DNA of 64,000 nucleotides from Collinsella sp. AM18-10. Its GTDB lineage: Bacteria > Actinomycetota > Coriobacteriia > Coriobacteriales > Coriobacteriaceae. A program made the translations under genes and the position numbers. Position 1 is the first letter of the stretch. Each line of letters starts with the position of its first letter. The notes under the pieces are model-generated. The model had not been told where the DNA came from, ran no database searches, and saw only the letters and a program-made list of their open reading frames with translations. Positions 34,689 through 43,530 of the stretch are shown in pieces. The stretch lies in NCBI RefSeq assembly GCF_003471585.1, contig NZ_QRJO01000004.1, positions 62,001-126,000 on the forward strand. Direction: 5' to 3'.

Positions 34689-34733
34689 GCAACGGGCATG
34701 CGCCGTCGGTCGGGGAAGGCGCATGCCCGTTGC
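34689..34733 (-). other. Intercistronic hairpin between exported cbiK and the small lipoprotein gene
   Basis: A perfect 16-bp stem (GCAACGGGCATGCGCC / GGCGCATGCCCGTTGC) with a 13-nt loop. There is no T-run on the minus strand, so RNA stabilisation or partial attenuation is more likely than full termination. Confidence 0.6.
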
Positions 34734-34769
34734 ACGGGGACGCGACCGGCGCCCCCGTGCGCGGCGAGT

Positions 34770-35696
34770 TTACAGCTTGGCGATGGCGTCGTCCACGTGC
34801 GAGACGTAGATGTCGTCGACCGCGGCGTTCTGTCCCAGACCCTGGAGCAGGCACGTCACTTCGAAGCCGGCGGCCACGAACTTTGCAGCCCAGCTGTCGG
34901 GGTCGGTCTCGTCTGCCATGTCGTTGTTCGCGTGGTCGCCCGCGACCACCATGAACGGCGCGAGCACGGCCTTCTTGTACCCTGCGGCGCTCGCAGCGGC
35001 GATAACATCCTCGCAGGTCGGTTCAGCCTCGACGGTGCCGACGAAGAACTGCGTCAAGCCCTCGTTCTTGAACACTTCCTGCATCTTGGCATAGTCGGCG
35101 TTGGAATCGGCTTCGGTGCCGTGGCCCATGAGGCACAGCGCCGTCTTGCCGTCGTCGAAGGACGCCATGTTCTCCTTAATGGCTGCGGCCACCTTCTTGT
35201 AGTCGTCGTCGGAGGTGAGCAGCGGGTCGCCGAGCGAGATCTTGTCGAACTTGTCGGCGTACTTGTCGAGCTCGTCTTTCACGTCGGCGTATTCCAGGCC
35301 AGCCATGAGATGCGTCGGCTGCACGACGATTTCCTTCACGCCGTCTTCCACGCAGCGGTCGAGCGCCTCGGTCATGTTGTCGATCGTGATGCCGTCGCGC
35401 TTCTTCAGTTTGTCGATGATGATCTGCGCGGTGAAGGCGCGGCGGATGTCGTAGTCCTGCCAGTACTTCTCGCGGATAGCGTCTTCGATGGCGCCGATGG
35501 TGATGTGGCGCGAGTCGTTGTAGCTCGTGCCGAAGCTCGTGACGAGGATGACCGGCTTCGCGGCCTTCTCCTTTTCACTAGATTTCTCGGAACTCGCGGA
35601 GGTGTTGGAGCAGCCCGCGAGCGCGACTCCGGCGAGCGCGACGGCTCCGGTTGCTGCGGCGCCCATGAAGCCGCGGCGTGACATCTGGTCGGACAT
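34770..35696 (-). CDS. cbiK: Sirohydrochlorin cobaltochelatase CbiK, exported as a Tat-type lipoprotein
   Basis: 308 residues. The N-terminus has a twin-arginine motif (SRRGFMG, Arg7-Arg8), a hydrophobic stretch and a lipobox VALAGC (Cys29), so the enzyme should be folded, exported and lipid-anchored outside the membrane. The catalytic domain (about 47-305) has LVTSFGTSYNDSR, QPTHLMAGLEY, LMGHGTEADSNADY and PFMVVAGDHANNDM, containing the family metal-binding histidines. Periplasmic CbiK is known in Desulfovibrio. It is the first gene after a cobalamin riboswitch and heads the binding-protein/permease/ATPase genes. Whether it inserts cobalt into sirohydrochlorin outside the cell or handles heme or metal is unresolved. 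Confidence 0.9.
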   Translation of the reverse strand: MSDQMSRRGFMGAAATGAVALAGVALAGCSNTSASSEKSSEKEKAAKPVILVTSFGTSYNDSRHITIGAIEDAIREKYWQDYDIRRAFTAQIIIDKLKKRDGITIDNMTEALDRCVEDGVKEIVVQPTHLMAGLEYADVKDELDKYADKFDKISLGDPLLTSDDDYKKVAAAIKENMASFDDGKTALCLMGHGTEADSNADYAKMQEVFKNEGLTQFFVGTVEAEPTCEDVIAAASAAGYKKAVLAPFMVVAGDHANNDMADETDPDSWAAKFVAAGFEVTCLLQGLGQNAAVDDIYVSHVDDAIAKL

Positions 35697-35814
35697 GGTT
35701 TTTCCTTTCCTCGGTTTGCCGGTCCCCCGGCGACAGTTGCTTGTCGGCACAAGCGAAAGAAAAGCGCACCCCTCGGGGTTCACAAGGAGCTAACGCCACG
35801 GCGATGCCGTGAGG

Positions 35815-35950
35815 AAAAGGCGAAGCAGTCTGGCTTGGGGCGCGAGGCGGTTCGCCCGCGCGTCCTATACAGTAATGTCCCTTGCCCAGGATTCCCACCT
35901 GGTTCCCTCCGCAAGCCAGCGCGGGCTGTGCAGGCGCCGCGCCGGTCATT
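35815..35950 (-). promoter_or_regulatory. Cobalamin riboswitch upstream of exported cbiK
   Basis: On the minus strand the core reads GAGGGAACCAGGTGGGAATC then CTGGGCAAGGGACATTACTG, matching the conserved AGGGAA..GGTG.AA.TCC...ACTGT core of cobalamin riboswitches. The B12-box-like segment AGCCAGACTGCTTCGCC (35819-35835) follows. Small hairpins (CACGGC-ATC-GCCGTG and ACCCC-GAGGGGT) lie between it and the cbiK ribosome site and could serve as the expression platform. It should lower expression of the minus-strand genes when cobalamin is ample. Confidence 0.85.
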
Positions 35951-36154
35951 TCCTTTTATCCGATTGTCATATGCTCGTTGCCGAAACTTTTACTATGATA
36001 GTGGGCACTTGTGAACGTGTCAAAGCCAGCGCGGGCGGCATTGCGCCTCCTGCCTGCGTATTTGCGCCGATTGCTGCCGCAGGCGCCGTGTTTTGCCCGC
36101 TGCGCGAATGGCGGCGTAAACGGTTGCGATGAGAAACGGGAAGGGAAGGCTCGG
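35951..36154. other. Divergent intergenic region before the cobalamin synthesis operon
   Basis: This 204-base stretch must hold start signals for both arms of the island. TATGAT at about 35995 may be a -10, but no matching -35 was found. A 12-mer GCCAGCGCGGGC occurs at about 36027 and again inside the riboswitch at about 35915. No second riboswitch core is visible on the plus strand. Confidence 0.4.
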
Positions 36155-36946
36155 ATGATTCATATCGTTGGCGCAGGCTCGGGCGCCGCCGACCTTATCA
36201 CGCTGCGCGGGGCGCGCCTTCTGCGCGCGGCCGACGTAGTCGTTTGGGCGGGAAGCCTTGTGAATCCCGAGCTGCTCGCCGAGTGCAAGGAATCCTGCGT
36301 CGTCTACGACAGCGCGCACATGACCTTGGAGGAAGTGCTCGACGTGATGTGCGCGGCAGATGCGCGGGGCGAGGAAGTGGTGCGCCTGCACACGGGCGAC
36401 CCGTGCCTGTACGGCGCCATCCAGGAGCAGATGGACGCGCTCGACGCGCGCGGCGTGGACTACGAGGTGGTGCCCGGCGTGTCGAGCTTTTGCGGTGCCG
36501 CGGCGGCGCTTCGCCAGGAATACACGCTGCCGGGAATCAGCCAGTCGGTCGTGATCACGCGGCTTTCCGGACGTACCCCCATGCCCGCGGGCGAGGGCAT
36601 GCGCACCATGGCGGAAAGCGGCTCGACTATGGTCATCTTCCTGAGCTCGGGTATGCTCGCCGAGCTTTCCGCCGAGCTTTTGGGCGCGGGCCGCAGCTCC
36701 GACGAGCCGGCGGCGCTCGTGTACAAGGCGACCTGGCCTGAGGAGCGCGTGGTGCGCTGCACAGTGGGCACGCTCGCCGATGCGGGCGCGCGAGAGGGCA
36801 TCGACCGCACGGCGCTCGTGGTGGTGGGCCGCGTGCTCGGAGTTCGTGGCGGGCTTGCGCACATCGGCGCGCAAGCGGAGTCGTACGAGCGCAGCAAGCT
36901 TTACGACCCTTCGTTTGCCACAGGGTATCGAAAGGCGAGCAGCTAG
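36155..36946 (+). CDS. cbiF: Cobalt-precorrin-4 C11-methyltransferase
   Basis: 263 residues of the tetrapyrrole methylase fold. The N-terminal IHIVGAGSGAADLITLRGAR and AADVVVWAGSLVNPEL, the LHTGDPCLYGAIQEQMDAL motif and VVPGVSSFCGAAAAL are CbiF/CobM marks. It adds the C-11 methyl from SAM. First gene of the plus-strand operon. The ATG at 36155 follows GGGAAGG; an upstream GTG at 36011 is in frame but lacks a site and extends through nonconserved sequence. Confidence 0.93.
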   Translation: MIHIVGAGSGAADLITLRGARLLRAADVVVWAGSLVNPELLAECKESCVVYDSAHMTLEEVLDVMCAADARGEEVVRLHTGDPCLYGAIQEQMDALDARGVDYEVVPGVSSFCGAAAALRQEYTLPGISQSVVITRLSGRTPMPAGEGMRTMAESGSTMVIFLSSGMLAELSAELLGAGRSSDEPAALVYKATWPEERVVRCTVGTLADAGAREGIDRTALVVVGRVLGVRGGLAHIGAQAESYERSKLYDPSFATGYRKASS

Positions 36947-36947
36947 C

Positions 36948-38132
36948 GTGGCCTTCGAGCACTACATATATACCGGGACGACCCGCCTGCGCTGCGGCTA
37001 CACCACGGGGAGCTGCGCCGCGCTCGCGGCGAAGGCGGCCTGTGAGATGCTCTTGTCACGAAAGCCCGTCGGCCGCGTGTCGATCGTCACCCCCGGCGGG
37101 CTGCCCGTCGAGGCGAACGTGGTAGACGCATGTATCGGCGAGGGGTGCGCCCAGTGCGCCGTGCGAAAGGACGCAGGCGACGATGCCGATGTGACCGACG
37201 GCGTACTCGTGTACGCGCGCGTGGAACATGCGGGGTCGGGCACGGGCGCTGCGGGCAGCAAGGGCGTGCCCGCGCGCGAATCGGAAGTTTCCGTCGATGG
37301 CGGCGTGGGCGTGGGGCGCGTGACATTGCCCGGGCTCGAACAGCCGGTGGGGGCGGCCGCCATCAACGCGACACCGCGCGCGATGATCACTTCGGCGGTG
37401 CGCGAGGTGTGCGCCGCGCACGGCTTTTCTGGAAATATTGCTGTGACGATTTCGGTACCCGAGGGTGTTGCCCTTGCCGAAAAGACCTTCAACCCGCACC
37501 TGGGGATAGAGGACGGCATCTCCATCCTGGGCACGACGGGCATCGTCGAGCCGCGCAGCCTCGCTGCCTTGCGCGACAGCATCGAGCTCGAGATCCGGCA
37601 GCATGCGGCTATGGGGCGGCGCGGAGTCGTGCTCACGCCCGGCAACTACGGCGCGCAGTTCATCTCGGGGCATTTCCACCTAAACGGTGCGCCGGTGGTC
37701 TTCATCTCCAACTTTGTGGGCGATGCGATTGATTGCTGCGTTCGCGAGGGATTTACCAATGTCCTTCTTGTGGGACACATCGGCAAGCTGGTGAAGGTCG
37801 CGGGCGGCATCATGGACACCCATTCGCGTACCGCCGACTGCCGCGCGGAGATTCTGGCCGCCCACGCGGCCTTGGCCGGCGCGGGCGCGAAGACCGTGCG
37901 CGAGATCATGTCGTCGGTCACGACCACGGCGGCGCTCGAGGTAATCGAGGCCGCCGGCGTGGGGGACGCTGCGCGCGCCTCGCTCGCTGCGGCAATCGAG
38001 GACAGGTTGCGCCGCCGCGCGGCGGGCGCATGCGACATCGCCGCGGTCGTGTTCGACGCCGAGCGCTGTGAGCTTTTCCGCACGTCGGGCGCCGATGCAG
38101 TTATCGGGGAATTGGGGGCGACGTATGAGTAA
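36948..38132 (+). CDS. cbiD: Cobalt-precorrin-5B C1-methyltransferase
   Basis: 394 residues starting at GTG, one base after cbiF. The N-terminal RLRCGYTTGSCAALAAKAAC, central AAINATPRAMI and GVALAEKTFNPHLGIEDGIS and GTTGIVEPRSLAAL are typical of CbiD. It methylates C-1 in the anaerobic pathway. A short Gly/Ala/Ser-rich insertion (about residues 95-110) is visible. The end overlaps cbiL by 8 bases. Confidence 0.93.
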   Translation: MAFEHYIYTGTTRLRCGYTTGSCAALAAKAACEMLLSRKPVGRVSIVTPGGLPVEANVVDACIGEGCAQCAVRKDAGDDADVTDGVLVYARVEHAGSGTGAAGSKGVPARESEVSVDGGVGVGRVTLPGLEQPVGAAAINATPRAMITSAVREVCAAHGFSGNIAVTISVPEGVALAEKTFNPHLGIEDGISILGTTGIVEPRSLAALRDSIELEIRQHAAMGRRGVVLTPGNYGAQFISGHFHLNGAPVVFISNFVGDAIDCCVREGFTNVLLVGHIGKLVKVAGGIMDTHSRTADCRAEILAAHAALAGAGAKTVREIMSSVTTTAALEVIEAAGVGDAARASLAAAIEDRLRRRAAGACDIAAVVFDAERCELFRTSGADAVIGELGATYE

Positions 38133-38814
38133 AGGCGTGCTGTACGGGGTGGGCACGGGGCCTGGCGACCCCGAGCTGCTCACGATCAAGGCCGTCCGCA
38201 CAATCGAATCGTGTCCGGTCATCGCCGCACCGCAGACGGCGGACGGGGTCATGGTCGCGCTCGACATCGTGCTCGGCGCCGTCGACCTTACAGGCAAGAC
38301 GGTGATCCCCGTGCGATTCTCGATGACGCGCGACGCCGAGCGCCGCGCGGCCGAGCATGCCTCGCTTGTTCGCGAGCTTGTCGCGCACCTGGATGCGGCC
38401 CGCGACGTCGCGCTGCTGAACCTGGGGGACCCAAGCATCTACGCCACCTTCCAGCGCATAGCGCCCGACGTGCGCGCCCGCGGGTTCGAGGCGCGCGCCA
38501 TTCCCGGCGTGCCGAGCTTCTGCGCGGTCGCCGCAGCGCTCGAGCGCGACCTCACGCCCGAGATGTCGTCGCCTCTGCACATCGTGTCCGGCGGCTACGA
38601 CGACGTGCGCCGCGCAATCGGCTGGCCGGGGACGAAGGTGGTCATGAAGGCGCGCCGCTCGCTTGCGGACACGAAGCGCATCCTTCGCGAGGAGGGCGCC
38701 TTCGACGGTTCCGAGCTCGTAGAGGACTGTGGGCTTCCGGGCGAGCGCGTGTACCGCTCGCTCGACGATGTGCCCGATCGGGGCAGCTACTTCTCGACGA
38801 TGGTGGTGCGCTAG
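38125..38814 (+). CDS. cbiL: Cobalt-precorrin-2 C20-methyltransferase
   Basis: 229 residues. GVLYGVGTGPGDPELLTIKA at the N-terminus, LLNLGDPSIYATFQRIA and AIPGVPSFCAVAAAL mark the CbiL/CobI class. It adds the C-20 methyl to the chelated precorrin-2, the first ring-modifying step after cobalt insertion. Overlaps cbiD by 8 bases; cbiG starts on the next base after its stop. Confidence 0.92.
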   Translation: MSKGVLYGVGTGPGDPELLTIKAVRTIESCPVIAAPQTADGVMVALDIVLGAVDLTGKTVIPVRFSMTRDAERRAAEHASLVRELVAHLDAARDVALLNLGDPSIYATFQRIAPDVRARGFEARAIPGVPSFCAVAAALERDLTPEMSSPLHIVSGGYDDVRRAIGWPGTKVVMKARRSLADTKRILREEGAFDGSELVEDCGLPGERVYRSLDDVPDRGSYFSTMVVR

Positions 38815-39948
38815 ATGAGGGTTTCCTGCATAGCGTTCACTGAGAGGGGATATGCGTTGGCGGAGCGCACCGCACGCGCGCTTTCCGATTGCGCGCAGAC
38901 AGGTGAGGATGACCCTGGCTGGGACGTTTCCGTTTCGCGCGGGTTCGGCGAGGGGAAGGCCGACCTGCGCGCATGGACGGCGCTCGCGTGGGAAGCGTCG
39001 GACGCGCTTCTGTTCGTGGGCGCGGCGGGCATCGCCGTGCGGGCGATCGCGCCGCATGTCGCCTCGAAGGCAACCGATTCCGCGGTTGTGGTGATCGACG
39101 AGGCGGGGCGCTTTGCCGTCCCACTTTTGTCGGGGCATTTGGGCGGTGCGAACGAGCTTGCGCAAACTGTGGCACGCGCGGCAGGGGCCATCCCCGTCAT
39201 CACCACGGCGACCGACGTCCGCGGCGTGTGGGCGGTGGATACGTGGGCGCGCTGTGCGGGGCTCGCTGTTTCGAATCCCGAGGCTATCAAGCGAGTGTCG
39301 GCACGGCTGCTTTCGGGCGGGCGCGTGGCGCTCTATTCCGACATGCCGATTTCGGGACAGCCGCCTGAGGGGGTTGACATTGCGTCCGACCGCGCTCGGG
39401 CCGATATCGTCGTGTCGCCGTTCGCTGGCGCGAATGCAGGTGCGTCCGTTCGCGCGGCGGAGACAACGGGCGAGGTCGTACCCGCCGGTGAGACGGGGAA
39501 GCCGGCGGGCGTGCGGGCTCAGGCGCCTGCGCCCGAGCCGCTTCGCCTTGTCGTGCCCTGCATCGTTGTGGGCATAGGGTGCCGCCGCGGTGCGTGCGCC
39601 GAAGCGATCGGGGAGGCGTTTCTTCTCGCGTGCGGGCAGGCGGGTATCTCGCCTTCGGCCGTGTGCGAGGCGGCGACGATCGACGTGAAGGCGCGCGAGG
39701 AGGGTCTGCTCGCCTTCTGCCGCGCGCGCAATATCCCGCTCGCGACGTATTCCGCAGAGGAGTTGTCGCAGGTCGAAGGCAGCGTTTCGCCATCTGATTT
39801 CGTGCGCGCGACGGTGGGAGTCGACAACGTGTGCGAGCGCGCGGCGCTCGCGGACGGGGGCATACTTATCTTCCCGAAGCTCGCTCATGGCGGCGTGACC
39901 GTCGCGTTTTCCAAGGTAACTATCGAACTTTCGTTTAAGGAGCGGTGA
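38815..39948 (+). CDS. cbiG: Cobalt-precorrin-5A hydrolase
   Basis: 377 residues. The CbiG N-terminal domain contains WEASDALLFVGAAGIAVRAI and PLLSGHLGGANELAQ, and the C-terminal domain has VVGIGCRRGACAEAIGEAF and ending VGVDNVCERAALADGG. It opens the delta-lactone and releases acetaldehyde during ring contraction. An Ala/Gly/Glu-rich linker (about 200-240) separates the halves. Its TGA overlaps the cbiH ATG. Confidence 0.92.
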   Translation: MRVSCIAFTERGYALAERTARALSDCAQTGEDDPGWDVSVSRGFGEGKADLRAWTALAWEASDALLFVGAAGIAVRAIAPHVASKATDSAVVVIDEAGRFAVPLLSGHLGGANELAQTVARAAGAIPVITTATDVRGVWAVDTWARCAGLAVSNPEAIKRVSARLLSGGRVALYSDMPISGQPPEGVDIASDRARADIVVSPFAGANAGASVRAAETTGEVVPAGETGKPAGVRAQAPAPEPLRLVVPCIVVGIGCRRGACAEAIGEAFLLACGQAGISPSAVCEAATIDVKAREEGLLAFCRARNIPLATYSAEELSQVEGSVSPSDFVRATVGVDNVCERAALADGGILIFPKLAHGGVTVAFSKVTIELSFKER

Positions 39949-40691
39949 TGGGAAAGCTCTTCGTGGTGGGGATCGGCCCGGGCGGCCCCGACGGCATGAC
40001 GATTGCGGCTCGGCGCGCGCTCGAGGCGGTCGACATCGTTGTGGGGTACACGAAATACGTGGAGCTTGCGCTCGCCGCCGTGCCCGACGCGGCGCATCTC
40101 GCGACGCCGATGATGCACGAGGTCGAACGGTGCCGCGTGGCGCTTTCGCGCGCGCAGAGTGGAGAAGCGGTGGCGCTCGTGTGCAGCGGTGACGCGGGCG
40201 TGTATGGCATGGCGAGCCCCGTGCTGGAGCTTGCGGAGGACTACCCCGATGTAGACGTGGAAGTTATCGCCGGGGTCACCGCGGCTCAGAGCGGGTCGGC
40301 GGTGCTCGGCGCCCCGCTTGCCCACGATTTCGCGGTCGTGTCGCTTTCCGACCTGCTCACGCCGTGGGAGGTCATCGAGCGCAGGCTCGCCGCCGTGGCG
40401 AGCGCCGACTTCTGCATCTGTTTGTACAACCCGCGCAGCAGAAAGCGCGCCGACAGGCTCTCGCGCGCGGCGAAGATTATGCTCAAATGGAAGGCCCCCG
40501 ACACGCTCTGCGGTTGGGTACGCAACATCGGGCGCGAGGGGCAGCAATCGGGCATGTGCAGGCTCTCCGATCTGGGGGAGTTCGACGCCGACATGTTCAC
40601 TACCGTGTTCGTCGGCAACGCGGACACAAAGCGCGTAGGCGGCCGTATGGTCACGCCGCGCGGGTATCGGGAGATTCCATGCGAAAGATAA
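39948..40691 (+). CDS. cbiH: Cobalt-factor III (precorrin-3B) C17-methyltransferase
   Basis: 247 residues. GKLFVVGIGPGGPDGMTIAA, VALVCSGDAGVYGMASPVLE, EVIAGVTAAQSGSAVLGAPL and DFCICLYNPRSRKRAD are strong CbiH/CobJ signatures. It methylates C-17 and drives ring contraction. A GTG at 39945 is one codon upstream and also possible. Overlaps cbiET by 13 bases. Confidence 0.93.
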   Translation: MGKLFVVGIGPGGPDGMTIAARRALEAVDIVVGYTKYVELALAAVPDAAHLATPMMHEVERCRVALSRAQSGEAVALVCSGDAGVYGMASPVLELAEDYPDVDVEVIAGVTAAQSGSAVLGAPLAHDFAVVSLSDLLTPWEVIERRLAAVASADFCICLYNPRSRKRADRLSRAAKIMLKWKAPDTLCGWVRNIGREGQQSGMCRLSDLGEFDADMFTTVFVGNADTKRVGGRMVTPRGYREIPCER

Positions 40692-42151
40692 CGATCATCG
40701 GGGCGGGGCCCGGAAACCCCGACTTGCTCTCGCGCGCGGCGCGCGAGGCGATCGACATCGCCGACGTGGTCATCGGCGCTCATCGCGCGCTTGTCGGCAT
40801 CGACGTGCCGCCCGACGTGGTGAGGTGCGAGCTCGTGAAGACGGCGGACATCGTCGCCGCGCTCACCGATGCGGCGTCGTGGCAGCGCGCCGTGGTCGTG
40901 ATGACGGGCGATGTGGGGCTGTTCAGCGGCGCGCGCCGCCTGGTGGAGGCGCTCTCCGGCGACGCGCAGGTGGACGTGCGCGTCATTCCCGGCATAAGCT
41001 CAGCGTCGTATCTCGCCGCGCGCCTCGCGCGTCCATGGCAGGATTGGCGCTTCGTGAGCGCTCACGGCGTGGCGTGCGACATTGTGGCCGAGGCTGAGCG
41101 CGCAGGTGAGCTCTTCCTCGCCACGTCGGGCGGGGAAGACCCCTCGCGGCTTTCGGGCGAGCTTGTGCAGGCGGGCTTCGGGGACGCGCGCGTGACGGTG
41201 GCCGAGCGCCTGTCGTACCCCGACGAGCGCATCACCTGCGCGACCGCAAGTGAAATCGCAGGTCAGACGTTCGACGACTTGAACGTAATGCTTATCGAGC
41301 CCGCAGGCGGCGCCGGGTCGCCTGCGGGCTCTAGCGCAGCCTCCGAGGCGCCGGCCGGCGCGTCTGCGCCCGCGACGGCTTCTTCCGCGGCGGACTCTGC
41401 GGGCGCATCCCGCGCCGCGAGCCCCCGCTGGCCGTACGCTTCCTCGGGCATTCCCGACGAGCTCTTCATCCGCGGCGACGTTCCCATGACCAAGCAGGAG
41501 GTGCGCGCCGTCGCGCTCGCGAAGCTGCGCCTTACCGCGACCGACACCGTGTGGGATGTCGGCGCCGGCACGGGGAGCGTGTCGATCGAGGCGGCGCTCG
41601 TCGCGCGAGCGGGGTCGGTATGGGCGGTCGAGCGCAACGCGGCCGGCGTGCGGCTCATCCGAGAGAACGCGGATGCATTCGGGTGCGGCAACGTGCATGC
41701 GGTCCCCGGTGTCGCCCCCGAAGCGCTCGCGAAACTGCCCGTCCCCGACGCCGTGTTCGTCGGCGGGAGCGCGGGCGAGCTTCCCTCCATCGTGGAGGCG
41801 GCGCTCGAGAAGAACTCACAGGTTCGCCTGTGCGTGCCATGCGTCACCGTTGAGACGCTCACCGAGGCGTGCGCGCTCCTCTCGGGTTCGCGCTTTAAGG
41901 GGTTCGAGGCGTGCCAGGTGTCGGCCGCCCGCGCCGAGACTGTAGGCTCGCACCATCTTATGAAGGCGCAAAACCCCGTGTTCCTCGTCAGCGCGCGTGG
42001 TGCGGGCGCGGATGCCGAGGAGCTTGCCGAAGTCGGGACGCTTGCTGAGTTGCCTGTCGGGGAGGACCCCTCTACCGAGGGGAAACCATCCGTTGAGGTG
42101 GTCTCGCTTGCTAACTGCAACGCCGCAGGTGGGGAAGGCGGTGCCCGGTGA
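40679..42151 (+). CDS. cbiET: Fused cobalt-precorrin-6B/7 methyltransferase and decarboxylase CbiET
   Basis: 490 residues. The CbiE domain (about 1-205) has ITIIGAGPGNPDLLSRAARE and VVVMTGDVGLFSGARRLVEA. A low-complexity Ala/Gly/Ser/Pro linker (about 210-250) leads to the CbiT domain (about 255-440) with the SAM motif VWDVGAGTGSVSIEAAL. It methylates C-5 and C-15 and decarboxylates the C-12 acetate. A low-complexity tail of about 50 residues follows CbiT. The CobL-like fusion is common; the disordered parts are not conserved. Confidence 0.93.
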   Translation: MRKITIIGAGPGNPDLLSRAAREAIDIADVVIGAHRALVGIDVPPDVVRCELVKTADIVAALTDAASWQRAVVVMTGDVGLFSGARRLVEALSGDAQVDVRVIPGISSASYLAARLARPWQDWRFVSAHGVACDIVAEAERAGELFLATSGGEDPSRLSGELVQAGFGDARVTVAERLSYPDERITCATASEIAGQTFDDLNVMLIEPAGGAGSPAGSSAASEAPAGASAPATASSAADSAGASRAASPRWPYASSGIPDELFIRGDVPMTKQEVRAVALAKLRLTATDTVWDVGAGTGSVSIEAALVARAGSVWAVERNAAGVRLIRENADAFGCGNVHAVPGVAPEALAKLPVPDAVFVGGSAGELPSIVEAALEKNSQVRLCVPCVTVETLTEACALLSGSRFKGFEACQVSAARAETVGSHHLMKAQNPVFLVSARGAGADAEELAEVGTLAELPVGEDPSTEGKPSVEVVSLANCNAAGGEGGAR

Positions 42152-43530
42152 GCACGTCCATCCCTCGCGTCATGGTCGCTGCGCCCTCGAGCGGGAGCGG
42201 CAAGACGGTCGTCACGTGCGCGCTCCTGCGCGCGCTCGCGCGCCGCGGCCTTGCATGCGCGGCCTTCAAATGCGGCCCCGACTACATTGACCCGCTCTTT
42301 CATCGCCGCGTCGTGGGTGCGCGCTCGGGCAATTTAGACGGCTTTTTCACCGACGCCCCGACGCTGCGCGCCCTGCTCGCACGCGGCGCCGCGGGCGCGG
42401 ATGTCGCGGTGCTCGAGGGGGTCATGGGCTTCTACGACGGCATGGCGCCCGGCGTGGCCGACGCGAGCAGCTACCAGGTTGCGCGCGACACGGAAACGCC
42501 GGTCGTTTTAGTGGTGAACGGGCGCGGGGCGTCTTTATCGCTCGCCGCCGTAATCCGCGGCATCGCCGAGTTCCTGCCTTGTGCGAACGTGCGCGGCGTC
42601 GTGCTGAACAAGACGAGCGCCGCTGCCTGCGCCTACGCGGCGCCTGCGATCGAGAAGCACACGGGCGTCGCGGTTTTGGGGAATATCCCCGCCGACGAGA
42701 CGTTCTCGCTCGAAAGCCGGCATCTGGGGCTTGTGACCGCCGACGAGGTCGAGCAGCTCTCCGCGCGCATCGACAAGATGGCCGAGCTGGTGGAAAAGAG
42801 CGTCGACGTCGACCGCTTGCTTGAAATAGCGGCGACGGCACCCGATATCCGCGAGGAACCTTACCGGTCGGAGCCGATCGCGGGAGCGCGGCCCATCGTC
42901 GCCGTCGCGCGTGACGAGGCGTTCTCGTTCTACTACGAGGAGAACCTGCGCGCGCTCAAGGATCTGGGTTGCGAGCTGGCCTTTTTCAGCCCCCTGTGTG
43001 ATAGCGAGTTGCCCCGGGGGACAAGCGCCCTCTATCTGGGGGGCGGCTACCCGGAGCTCCATGCGCGGCAGCTCTCCGAGAACGCGCCGATGCGCGAGGC
43101 GGTGCGGCACGCGGTGGAATCCGGCATGCCGACGGTCGCCGAATGCGGTGGGCTTCTGTACCTGCAGCGCGAAATCGCCGATAGCGAGGGGCGGCGCTGG
43201 CCTGTTGCGGGCGCCCTTGAGGGCGCAAGCGAGAACGGGGGAAGGCTGTCCCATTTCGGGTACGTGGAGCTTACTTCCCAACGCGACGGGCTCTACGGGC
43301 CGCGCGGCACACGCATCCGCGCGCACGAGTTCCACTACTGGCAGTCCACCTGCCCGGGCGGCGACTTTTGGGCGCAGAAGCCCCGGCGCGACAAGGGCTG
43401 GCCGTGCATGACGACCACCCCGTCCCTGGTGGCGGGCTTCCCGCATGTGTACTATCCTGCGAACCCCGATGTTGCGCGCGCGTTCGCGTCTGCCGCAGCG
43501 TCGTTCGCAGAGAGGAGGCGGCATGGCTGA
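42148..43530 (+). CDS. cbiA: Cobyrinate a,c-diamide synthase
   Basis: 460 residues, GTG start overlapping cbiET. The N-terminal P-loop is APSSGSGKTVVTCALL, followed by AFKCGPDYIDPLFHRRV and EGVMGFYDGMAP. The C-terminal class I glutamine amidotransferase-like domain has ALYLGGGYPELHARQLSEN and the catalytic Cys in PTVAECGGLLYL. It amidates the a and c acetates of cobyrinate with glutamine and ATP. Confidence 0.95.
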   Translation: MSTSIPRVMVAAPSSGSGKTVVTCALLRALARRGLACAAFKCGPDYIDPLFHRRVVGARSGNLDGFFTDAPTLRALLARGAAGADVAVLEGVMGFYDGMAPGVADASSYQVARDTETPVVLVVNGRGASLSLAAVIRGIAEFLPCANVRGVVLNKTSAAACAYAAPAIEKHTGVAVLGNIPADETFSLESRHLGLVTADEVEQLSARIDKMAELVEKSVDVDRLLEIAATAPDIREEPYRSEPIAGARPIVAVARDEAFSFYYEENLRALKDLGCELAFFSPLCDSELPRGTSALYLGGGYPELHARQLSENAPMREAVRHAVESGMPTVAECGGLLYLQREIADSEGRRWPVAGALEGASENGGRLSHFGYVELTSQRDGLYGPRGTRIRAHEFHYWQSTCPGGDFWAQKPRRDKGWPCMTTTPSLVAGFPHVYYPANPDVARAFASAAASFAERRRHG

